This document shows positions 53,282-59,810 of a stretch of 64,000 nt of DNA, piece after piece (position 1 is the first letter of the stretch; each line of letters opens with the position of its first letter). The notes below the pieces were generated by a model. It was not told where the DNA came from. It saw only the letters and a list, made by a program, of their open reading frames with translations, and made no database searches. This DNA comes from Verrucomicrobiia bacterium. GTDB taxonomy: Bacteria > Verrucomicrobiota > Verrucomicrobiia > Verrucomicrobiales > Akkermansiaceae. A program made the translations under genes and the position numbers. The stretch lies in the NCBI GenBank assembly GCA_947462875.1, contig CANHQJ010000001.1:186001-250000 (forward strand), written 5' to 3'.

Positions 53282-54283
53282 ATGAAGTTACCTTTGATTG
53301 GATTATTGGCTACGAGCTTGTTTGCCTACGCGCATCCCGACCATGCGACGCAACCGGGCAAAGACATTCCCCATGCGGCTACGGTGGGCAACGGCGCATG
53401 GACGTTCGAGACCGTCCCGGGTTGGGGCAAATTGCCGGATGGCAAAAATCTCGGACCGACCCACGGTTCGGTGCTCAGCGGTTCGGATGGCAAGGTGTAT
53501 TTCAGCACGGATGCCGCGATGTCCATCATCGTTTATGAAGCCGATGGCAAGTTTGTGAAAACCATCGCGCCCGAGTGCGTGGGATTCCATGCGATGGCGA
53601 TGCGCTCGGAAGAAGGCAAGGATGTCATCTACGGCGCGCAGTTGAAAAAAGGCCGCGTGTGCAAAATCGATACCGATGGCAAGTTGCTGTTGGAGATTCC
53701 GAATGCGAACACCGTGGCAGTGCAGGGCGGATGGAATGGCCTCACCGCCGTTACGGTCACTCCGGATGGCTCGATTTTCGCGGCAACCGGTTATGGCGCG
53801 CAGATGATTCACAAATTCGATGCCACGGGCAAACTGATCAAATCCTTCGGCGGCAAAGGCACGGGAGACGGTCAGTACAATACCTGCCATGGTTTGGCGA
53901 TCGATACCCGCTTCGGCGCACCCCGCCTGCTGGTGGCGGACCGCGGCAATCGCCGTCTGGTTCACACGGACATGGATGGCAAATTCCTCGAAGTGCATGC
54001 CAAGGGGCTGCGTCTGCCCTGCATGGTGGATATCATGGGAGATTTCTGCGCCGTCGCAGAGCTGGAATCGCGGGTGACGATTCTGGGCAAGGATGGCGTT
54101 CCCGTGGCCTTTCTCGGCGACAATCCGGACAAAAAACAATGGGCGAACTTCAAGGTGCCTGTGACCGACTGGAAAGAAGGCATCTTCACCGCGCCACACG
54201 GCCTTTGCTTTGATAAAACCGGCAACCTGTATGTGCAGGATTGGAACGTGACCGGTCGCGTGACGAAGCTGATCAAGAAGTGA
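53282..54283 (+). CDS. secreted NHL-repeat beta-propeller protein
   Basis: 333 residues with a signal peptide (1-17, ending AYAHP). Repeated blades have the NHL form, for example LTAVTVTPDGSIFAATGYG, GDGQYNTCHGLAIDTRF, PRLLVADRGNRRLVHTDMDG and APHGLCFDKTGNLYVQDWN, suggesting a six-bladed propeller. Such exported propellers bind ligands or act as lyases or hydrolases; the catalytic type is not evident. It is followed by a strong terminator and appears monocistronic. Confidence 0.82.
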   Translation: MKLPLIGLLATSLFAYAHPDHATQPGKDIPHAATVGNGAWTFETVPGWGKLPDGKNLGPTHGSVLSGSDGKVYFSTDAAMSIIVYEADGKFVKTIAPECVGFHAMAMRSEEGKDVIYGAQLKKGRVCKIDTDGKLLLEIPNANTVAVQGGWNGLTAVTVTPDGSIFAATGYGAQMIHKFDATGKLIKSFGGKGTGDGQYNTCHGLAIDTRFGAPRLLVADRGNRRLVHTDMDGKFLEVHAKGLRLPCMVDIMGDFCAVAELESRVTILGKDGVPVAFLGDNPDKKQWANFKVPVTDWKEGIFTAPHGLCFDKTGNLYVQDWNVTGRVTKLIKK

Positions 54284-54296
54284 TCGCACACGAATC

Positions 54297-54333
54297 AAAA
54301 AGCCACGGGATGATGCGTCCCGTGGCTTTTTTT
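54297..54333 (+). terminator. intrinsic terminator of the NHL-repeat gene
   Basis: AGCCACGGGA (54301-54310) and TCCCGTGGCT (54318-54327) form a perfect ten-base-pair stem around a seven-base loop, followed by six T; four A on the left side can extend the stem. It is the clearest terminator in the window. Its right side also has a T-rich run for rightward transcripts, so it isolates the next gene. Confidence 0.92.
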
Positions 54334-54380
54334 GTGTTTAATTTGCTTTTCCCTCACATTCGTTCGATGCTACCCTAACG

Positions 54381-55757
54381 ATGTTTATGAACTTGATCTT
54401 CTCCAGCGCAGCGCGATTGATGCGCATTTTGGCTCGGACCTTGCTTGTCGTCATGGCATCATGCGCTTGTGGTCACGGCCAAACGGCGGATCTGGGCGCG
54501 CAGTTGCTGGACGAGAATTTATGGAAGACGCCCCTGGCGCAGATCGAGAAGACGTATCTGGTGAAGCGCTCGCCTGAGCAACTGCGGATGATGGCCTTGC
54601 AGCGCGAGATGCTCAAGCGGCGCGGATTTGATCCGGGGGAAATCCGCGACCATGCCTTCGTCTGGCTCTCGGCCCAGCACGACGGCTTGCTGGCGGAGGC
54701 GGGAGCTGTTCCTGTGTGGGACGAGAAGGTGGGGGAGATCGTTATCCGTGGCACGGAGGGAAATGTCTCGACGATCAACATTTCGTTATACAACCGTGGG
54801 GATGACGGCACACTCAAGGTGGCGGACTTGCAGAAGCGATTTGAGGAATGGAAAATCCGCTTGGATGAAAAAACCGGCATCCGCGGCGAAGTGCGCAAGT
54901 CCACTTCCGCCGTCGAGGTGACCGCATTTCAATGGCGCAAGGGTGATACCGCGATTTTGTTAGAGTCGAGCGTGGCTGTGAACGAAGGGGAGCAGCGCGC
55001 GGAGTTTTTGCGCATCCGACTGGCTTCGTTTGCCGCGGCAGATGGAAAAATCGCGGGCCGCTCGACACTGAAGGGCAACGTCGAGCGCAAGGACGATGGT
55101 GATGTTTTTATCAAAAACATGCCGATGGTGGACCAAGGGCAGAAGGGCTATTGTGCGGTGGCATCGATCGCGCGGGTGGCGAGTTATTACAAGCTCGATG
55201 TCGATCAACACGAGGTCGCGCAATTGGCAAACACCACCAGGCAGGGAACCAGTCCGGAGGAGTTGGAACTGGCCTTCAAGTCGATCATTTCCAAGCTGCA
55301 CATCCGCACGACGCAGCATTATGAATTCACCCAGCGCCAGTTCGATGCCGATGTGCGCGCCTACAATCAACTCGCGAAAAAGGAAAACAAGCAGGAGTTC
55401 AAGGCGCAAAAGGGCTACGTGTTGATTCCCGAAGCCGTCTGGATGCTGATGGAACCGGAGATTTTCGCGAAGGTCAAAGGGGAGCAATCGGGCTGCAAAC
55501 GCTACATGACCAAGATCCAGGAATACATCGATCAAGGCATCCCGCTCTGTTGGTGCCTGCGCTTGGGGATGTTTCCGGAAAAGGGCATCCCGCAGGCGGG
55601 TGGCGGACACATGCGTTTGATCATCGGCTATAATGACAAAACGCAGGAGATCATTTACACGGATTCCTGGGGCAAGGGACACGAGTTCAAAAAAATGGCG
55701 CTGGCGAAAGCCTATGCGTGCAGCATTTCGGTATACACCATGTCGCCCACGCGCTGA
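54381..55757 (+). CDS. exported C39-like cysteine peptidase
   Basis: 458 residues from ATG 54381 (ATG 54387 also possible). The N-terminus is a signal with a possible lipobox (VMASC). A middle beta region of unknown type precedes a papain-like C39 domain (about 245-450) with the catalytic Cys in DQGQKGYCAVASIARV, the His in GGGHMRLIIGYND and the Asp/Asn position in YTDSWG. Unlike bacteriocin-processing C39 domains it is not fused to an ABC transporter, and no small GG-leader peptide gene is seen next to it. It probably acts outside the cytoplasm. Confidence 0.8.
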   Translation: MFMNLIFSSAARLMRILARTLLVVMASCACGHGQTADLGAQLLDENLWKTPLAQIEKTYLVKRSPEQLRMMALQREMLKRRGFDPGEIRDHAFVWLSAQHDGLLAEAGAVPVWDEKVGEIVIRGTEGNVSTINISLYNRGDDGTLKVADLQKRFEEWKIRLDEKTGIRGEVRKSTSAVEVTAFQWRKGDTAILLESSVAVNEGEQRAEFLRIRLASFAAADGKIAGRSTLKGNVERKDDGDVFIKNMPMVDQGQKGYCAVASIARVASYYKLDVDQHEVAQLANTTRQGTSPEELELAFKSIISKLHIRTTQHYEFTQRQFDADVRAYNQLAKKENKQEFKAQKGYVLIPEAVWMLMEPEIFAKVKGEQSGCKRYMTKIQEYIDQGIPLCWCLRLGMFPEKGIPQAGGGHMRLIIGYNDKTQEIIYTDSWGKGHEFKKMALAKAYACSISVYTMSPTR

Positions 55758-55778
55758 TCGTTTCGTTAGACTATTGTT

Positions 55779-56174
55779 ATGAGTGTTTTTGGCATCGGTA
55801 TCGACGTGGTGGAAGTCGGGCGCATCGCGTCGTCGCTGGAGGAATTCGGGGAGCGCTTTGTGACGCGGATTTTCACCGAGCGGGAGCGCGCGTATTGCGC
55901 GGCCAAGGCGAAACCGGAACTGCACTTTGCCGCGCGATTCGCGGCGAAGGAGGCCGTGGCGAAGGCGCTGGGCACGGGAATCGGCAAGGAAATCGGCTGG
56001 CTGGATATGGAAGTGGTGCGCGGCGAGAGTGGCGAGCCGACCATGCAATTGAGCGGCAAGGCGCTTTTGTTTTGCGAAACGCATGGCATCCGCGAGATCA
56101 AAATCAGCCTCACTCATGCGCGCGAGTATGCGGCGGCCAATGCCGTGGCATTAGGCGGGGCGCAGGGTGTCTAG
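55779..56174 (+). CDS. acpS: holo-[acyl-carrier-protein] synthase
   Basis: 131 residues, the normal AcpS length. The magnesium-binding motif GIGIDVVEVGRI is at the N-terminus, and the second motif is RFAAKEAVAKALGTG; SLTHAREYAAA closes the protein. It transfers 4'-phosphopantetheine from CoA to acyl carrier protein. A TAGACT box (55767-55772) lies 6 bases before the ATG, without a clear -35. Its 3' end overlaps the convergent TetR gene by 24 bases. Confidence 0.95.
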   Translation: MSVFGIGIDVVEVGRIASSLEEFGERFVTRIFTERERAYCAAKAKPELHFAARFAAKEAVAKALGTGIGKEIGWLDMEVVRGESGEPTMQLSGKALLFCETHGIREIKISLTHAREYAAANAVALGGAQGV

Positions 56175-56762
56175 GTAGGCGATGGCGGATCGCAAAAAGC
56201 CGGGAATCACGGCGAAGCCGCTGGATTTGGCATGCAGCTCCAGTCCCATGCTCATGCTCATGATCAGATGCGCCTCCTCCGCAGGCTGGATCGCGCTGTG
56301 GACCATGCGCTGCTGCTGACCGCGCAGCAGCGCCTCGCTGAGCGCGCGGTGCCATTGTTGCTGGAGATCGAACATGGCCTGGTGCAAAGCGGCATCGGAC
56401 GGTGCGATGGAGGTGATGAGTGTGGCGAGCGGGTTGCCCGTGAAATCGGCGGCAGATGTGGACTCCATGACCCGCGTTTGTTCACGCAACAGGCCCTTGA
56501 TCGTTTGTATGGGATCCGAGGTGTCTTTCAAGGGACTGAGCCATTGCTGATCGAGCAAGGGCGGAAGTGTTTCCTGCAACCACTGCAGCGCCAGATCGTC
56601 CTTGCCCGTGAAATGATGGAACAGCGAGCCCTTGGTGATGCCGGAATTTTCAACAATGGCATTGAGCCTGGCAGCCTGAAAACCGAAACGACGGAATTCC
56701 TCACCCGCGCTGATGAGAATGCGGGCACGGGTGGCGGTAGGATTTTTTGTGCGTGTGGCCAT
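56151..56762 (-). CDS. TetR/AcrR family transcriptional regulator
   Basis: 203 residues. The N-terminal helix-turn-helix has RARILISAGEEFRRFGF and SGITKGSLFHHFTGKDDL, the standard TetR recognition helix. The C-terminal ligand domain resembles the group of regulators of reactive electrophile or fatty acid responses, but the ligand is unknown. A near-perfect palindrome lies between its -10 and -35 positions (56779-56790), so it probably represses itself and perhaps the divergent phosphatidyltransferase gene. The chosen ATG is the one matching family N-termini; the frame is open 5 codons further. Confidence 0.9.
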   Translation of the reverse strand: MATRTKNPTATRARILISAGEEFRRFGFQAARLNAIVENSGITKGSLFHHFTGKDDLALQWLQETLPPLLDQQWLSPLKDTSDPIQTIKGLLREQTRVMESTSAADFTGNPLATLITSIAPSDAALHQAMFDLQQQWHRALSEALLRGQQQRMVHSAIQPAEEAHLIMSMSMGLELHAKSSGFAVIPGFLRSAIAYLDTLRPA

Positions 56763-56772
56763 GACGCAAAGT

Positions 56773-56790
56773 AGCATACCAACTGGTTGG
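56773..56790 (-). promoter_or_regulatory. TetR-type operator next to the -10 box of the regulator gene
   Basis: CCAACTGGTTGG (56779-56790) is a palindrome apart from its two central bases and matches the form of TetR-family operators. On the minus strand the -10 box TATGCT (56778-56773) is directly adjacent, so a bound dimer would block RNA polymerase. Confidence 0.5.
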
Positions 56791-56835
56791 AGGGAAGTGT
56801 TTTGTGGAGGTTCCGGGGACGGGGAAATTCTTTGC

Positions 56836-56864
56836 TTGGATTCGCTGTGGGGAGTTGCTAGGAT
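56836..56864 (+). promoter_or_regulatory. promoter of the CDP-alcohol phosphatidyltransferase gene, leaderless type
   Basis: TTGGAT (56836-56841) and TAGGAT (56859-56864) are 17 bases apart, and the ATG at 56873 follows after 8 bases (GCGGGAGT, too close to serve as a normal ribosome-binding site). Confidence 0.5.
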
Positions 56865-56872
56865 GCGGGAGT

Positions 56873-57472
56873 ATGACGCTAGCCAGCAAAATCACCCTGA
56901 CGCGCTTGTTGATGGTGCCGGTCTTTGTGGTATTGGCCATTTATTACTCTCATAGCATTCAGGAGGGTGCGCCGCAGGAGTGGATGCGCATCGCGGCGTT
57001 GTGGGTCTTTGTGACGGCCTCGGCATCGGATGCGGTGGATGGATTCATCGCCCGGCATTTCAATCAGCGCTCGGCCTTCGGGGCGATGATCGATCCGATT
57101 GCGGACAAGACCTTGTTGCTGACGGGGATCATCACTTTGTCGCTGATCGACTGGGGCAGCAGCGGTTGGCGCATTCCGCTGTGGTTCACCGCATTGGTGA
57201 TCGTGCGCGATTGCGTGATCATCGGCGGCATCGGGATTTTATGGTACTGCAAGGTATCCGTGAAGATAGACCCGCACTGGAGCGGTAAGGTGTGCACGTT
57301 CGCCCAGATGCTGGCACTGGGCTGGGTGATGCTGCGAATGGTAGCGATCAGTCCGATCTATGCGTGCGGCCTTGCCGCCGTGTTCACGGTATGGTCGGGT
57401 ATCGCCTACGTGGTGCAAGGATGGCGTTTGTTGCAATCCGCCGATCTGCATCGTCCGGGATCGCACCACTAG
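56873..57472 (+). CDS. CDP-alcohol phosphatidyltransferase (PgsA-like)
   Basis: 199 residues with about five or six membrane segments. The catalytic motif DG-x2-AR-x8-G-x3-D-x3-D is complete (DGFIARHFNQRSAFG followed by AMIDPIADK). PgsA-type enzymes make phosphatidylglycerophosphate from CDP-diacylglycerol and glycerol 3-phosphate; other alcohols are possible. A longer frame (start at 56804) would run through the promoter and is rejected. Confidence 0.9.
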   Translation: MTLASKITLTRLLMVPVFVVLAIYYSHSIQEGAPQEWMRIAALWVFVTASASDAVDGFIARHFNQRSAFGAMIDPIADKTLLLTGIITLSLIDWGSSGWRIPLWFTALVIVRDCVIIGGIGILWYCKVSVKIDPHWSGKVCTFAQMLALGWVMLRMVAISPIYACGLAAVFTVWSGIAYVVQGWRLLQSADLHRPGSHH

Positions 57473-57572
57473 CATAATTTGATTGTCGGAACGCAGAGGC
57501 TTGCGTAAGGAATGGTGTGCGCAGAGCGGAAAATCACGATCCGGTGATGCTTCATTCCGCGCAAACGCCCGC

Positions 57573-58319
57573 ATGAACACTCCTTTTATCCGCATCAAGA
57601 ATCTGCATCAGTCATTCGGGGCACAGGAAGTGCTGCGGGGCATTGATTTGGACATTTATCGCGGTGAAACCTTGGTGCTGCTCGGGGCCTCGGGCTGCGG
57701 AAAATCGGTAATGGTGAAACACCTGCCGGGCTTGTTGCGACCTCTGGAGGGGGAAATCTGGGTGGGAGATGTGGATATCACGAAATTGCGCGAACGGGAA
57801 ATGGGGCCGATCCGTCACCAAATTGGCATGATGTTTCAGGGAGGTGCCTTGTTTGACTCGTTCACGGTATTTGAAAATGTGGCATTTCCCCTGCGTGAGG
57901 AGTCTGATTGCAAAGAAGACGAAATCCGCAAGCGGGTGACGGAGGCCCTGGAGATTGTGAAGCTCGGTGCTCACGCTGATAAGTTTCCCTCGGACATTTC
58001 CGGCGGCATGCGCAAGCGGGTGGCGCTGGCGCGGGCTGTGGTGGATATGCCCGCATGCATCATTTACGATGAGCCTCATGCGGGACTGGACCCGATGACG
58101 GCGGATACCATCGATAAATTGATCAAGACCTTGCAGTCCGATCACGGAATCACCAACATCGTCATCACGCACGAAATCCGCAGCGTGTTTCGCATCGCCG
58201 ATCGTGTGGTGTTCATGAAATTGGGGCAGGTGTATTGGGTGGGCACGCCCGAGGAATTGCAAGCGACGGAGGATCCGTTTTTGCGCGATTTCATCGAGGG
58301 CAACGCACAGGATGATTGA
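57573..58319 (+). CDS. ABC transporter ATP-binding protein, MlaF/Ttg2A-like
   Basis: 248 residues. Walker A is GASGCGKS, then MMFQGGALFDSFTVFENVAFPL (the family hallmark around the Q loop), the signature ISGGMRKRVALARA, Walker B IIYDEPHAGLDP (Phe usual in this DEPFAGLDP motif is His here) and the switch His in VITHEIRS. MlaF partners a MlaE permease and MlaD MCE protein in phospholipid transport between membranes. None of these is next to it, and the following gene is on the other strand. The frame is open upstream to 57483, but the family N-terminus begins at the chosen ATG. Confidence 0.88.
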   Translation: MNTPFIRIKNLHQSFGAQEVLRGIDLDIYRGETLVLLGASGCGKSVMVKHLPGLLRPLEGEIWVGDVDITKLREREMGPIRHQIGMMFQGGALFDSFTVFENVAFPLREESDCKEDEIRKRVTEALEIVKLGAHADKFPSDISGGMRKRVALARAVVDMPACIIYDEPHAGLDPMTADTIDKLIKTLQSDHGITNIVITHEIRSVFRIADRVVFMKLGQVYWVGTPEELQATEDPFLRDFIEGNAQDD

Positions 58320-58325
58320 GCGGTA

Positions 58326-58727
58326 TCAGCTCCCATCCACCCAGCGATGCATGCGCCGGAAGACCCAAAAGCCCGCGAGACTGCCTAACACATCCGCGCA
58401 GAGATCGAGGGCGTCATTGCCGGAGCGGGCGGGCACCCATGATTGGTGCCATTCATCGAGCGCGCCGACGCTCGTCATGATCAGCATGACGATAGCAAGC
58501 AGTTTCGCCCAATCGTGATTGCGATGGCCCAGCCGATAGAGGCAGGCGGAGAGCAGGCCGGCACCGCCGAAGAAGTAGCCGAAGTGGCAGACTTTATCGA
58601 AGTGAGGGATTTCCCAACCGGTCTTGACCTCCACCGGGCCGGAGGACAAATGCCACAGTGTGCCGAACCAGGCAAAAAACAGGATCAGCCAGAGATCGGC
58701 ACGGCGGAACAGCGCGGGCGATTTCAT
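58326..58727 (-). CDS. VanZ-family membrane protein
   Basis: 133 residues with four hydrophobic segments. The VanZ signature is complete: HFDKVCHFGYFFGGA near residue 42 and DEWHQSWVPARSGNDALDL towards the C-terminus, followed by ADVLGSLAGF. VanZ-like proteins confer low-level teicoplanin resistance in one system; most are of unknown role. It begins 13 bases after the antitoxin gene on the same strand. Confidence 0.88.
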   Translation of the reverse strand: MKSPALFRRADLWLILFFAWFGTLWHLSSGPVEVKTGWEIPHFDKVCHFGYFFGGAGLLSACLYRLGHRNHDWAKLLAIVMLIMTSVGALDEWHQSWVPARSGNDALDLCADVLGSLAGFWVFRRMHRWVDGS

Positions 58728-58740
58728 AGCGAACGCCGGT

Positions 58741-59028
58741 TCAGCGGTTCGGCGCGTCCTGACGGCGAATTTCTTCTTCGAGTCGCTCGGCCAGCCATTG
58801 TTTCATCATGGACTGGTAGTTCAGGTAGCGGGAGCGCGCGACACGCTTGATGCGTGAGAGCATGCGCGGATCGAAGCGCAGGGTGATGGTGGTGGACTCA
58901 CGGGAATCGGGCTCATGCACACAGCTTTGCATGAGGCGGGCATCGAGTTCGTGGCCTTCCCAGAATTTGGCTTCGGCCTGCTCATCGGCAAACGCGGGGA
59001 TTTGGGACCAGTGGGTGATCGTATTCAT
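58741..59028 (-). CDS. CopG/BrnA-type antitoxin
   Basis: 95 residues. The N-terminus (HWSQIPAFADEQAEAKFWE) matches the CopG-antitoxin family, and the C-terminal half is a ribbon-helix-helix (TTITLRFDPRMLSRIKRVA followed by YQSMMKQWLAERLEEE), the DNA-binding form expected of BrnA-like antitoxins. It starts 3 bases after the toxin gene. Autorepression by the RHH protein is typical for the type. Confidence 0.78.
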   Translation of the reverse strand: MNTITHWSQIPAFADEQAEAKFWEGHELDARLMQSCVHEPDSRESTTITLRFDPRMLSRIKRVARSRYLNYQSMMKQWLAERLEEEIRRQDAPNR

Positions 59029-59031
59029 AGT

Positions 59032-59310
59032 TTATTTCATCGCTGCGTAGCGGCGTTCGTAGAAACGCATTTCGTTCTCGGTCATTTCCCGCGCGGCAAT
59101 CACTCGCGTGGTTTTGCCATCGGTCCAAAAACACAAGAACAACTGACGTCCGCTCACGGTGCGGCCGAGAGCGTAGTAGCGCGATTCGCCGTCTTCACGC
59201 TCCACGTCGGGCAGGAAGCGCACGCCGAAAGGGTCTTCGAGAATTTCTTCCAGCTCACGCGGCTTGAGGTCGCGGAGGTCGAAGTGAACGTCAATGAGGT
59301 CGAGATCCAT
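59032..59310 (-). CDS. BrnT-type toxin
   Basis: 92 residues. The C-terminal part has the BrnT pattern: a DGESRYYALGRTVSGRQL strand pair, FLCFWTDG and RVIAAREMTENEMRFYERR, which contains the conserved Arg/Glu of this RNase-like fold. The N-terminus (MDLDLIDVHFDLRDLKPRE) lacks the usual 'KHGVSFEEA' helix, replaced by LRDLKPRELEEILEDPFG, so it is a variant. Gene order toxin then antitoxin with a 3-base gap is that of brnT/brnA. The frame is open 32 codons upstream, but MDLDLIDV is the likely start. Confidence 0.75.
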   Translation of the reverse strand: MDLDLIDVHFDLRDLKPRELEEILEDPFGVRFLPDVEREDGESRYYALGRTVSGRQLFLCFWTDGKTTRVIAAREMTENEMRFYERRYAAMK

Positions 59311-59406
59311 AAGGGAATGTTGATAGTCGCTACAGGGAACGAGGGGCGGATGCAGCAAAACGCAAAATCCACGCCTTGGCAATGCAATTTGACAAAACGG
59401 TAACAA

Positions 59407-59754
59407 TTAAAATGATTTTGTCGCGCCGAGGAAGCCCATATACGCGGCAAGAACTCCGGCCCCGAGAGTGAGGACAAGCAACACCGGTGTGGGCATGATT
59501 TTTTTGCGAGCGAGCACCGGAGCCACGCCGAGGAAGAGCCACAGCACCAGTTTGACTTTCCAGAAGTGCAATTCCATGGGTGGTTTTTTCAGCATGGCAA
59601 AACCAGCCAGCAACAAGAGCAGCAATGAGATCCCGTGCAGCATGGAAGCGCACTTGCGGCAGGATTCCTGAGCGCCCATGAGAATGGCGCCCATGGCGGT
59701 GAATACGCCCAAAGCGCCGGCGATGTGAATGACTTTCAAGATCAGAGGATTCAT
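59407..59754 (-). CDS. small four-helix membrane protein
   Basis: 115 residues with hydrophobic segments near 3-22, 33-47, 60-75 and 85-105. A Cys pair lies between the first two (ESCRKCASML). No domain is recognised with confidence. A good promoter ends 11 bases before the ATG. Confidence 0.6.
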   Translation of the reverse strand: MNPLILKVIHIAGALGVFTAMGAILMGAQESCRKCASMLHGISLLLLLLAGFAMLKKPPMELHFWKVKLVLWLFLGVAPVLARKKIMPTPVLLVLTLGAGVLAAYMGFLGATKSF

Positions 59755-59765
59755 GGATGCGACGA

Positions 59766-59793
59766 AGACTAGCGTGGTCGGGGAGACTGTCAA
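59766..59793 (-). promoter_or_regulatory. promoter of the small membrane protein gene
   Basis: On the minus strand a perfect TTGACA (59793-59788) and TAGTCT (59771-59766) are 16 bases apart; the ATG at 59754 follows after 11 bases. Confidence 0.55.
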
Positions 59794-59810
59794 TCGTAAA
59801 GCGGCTTGGC

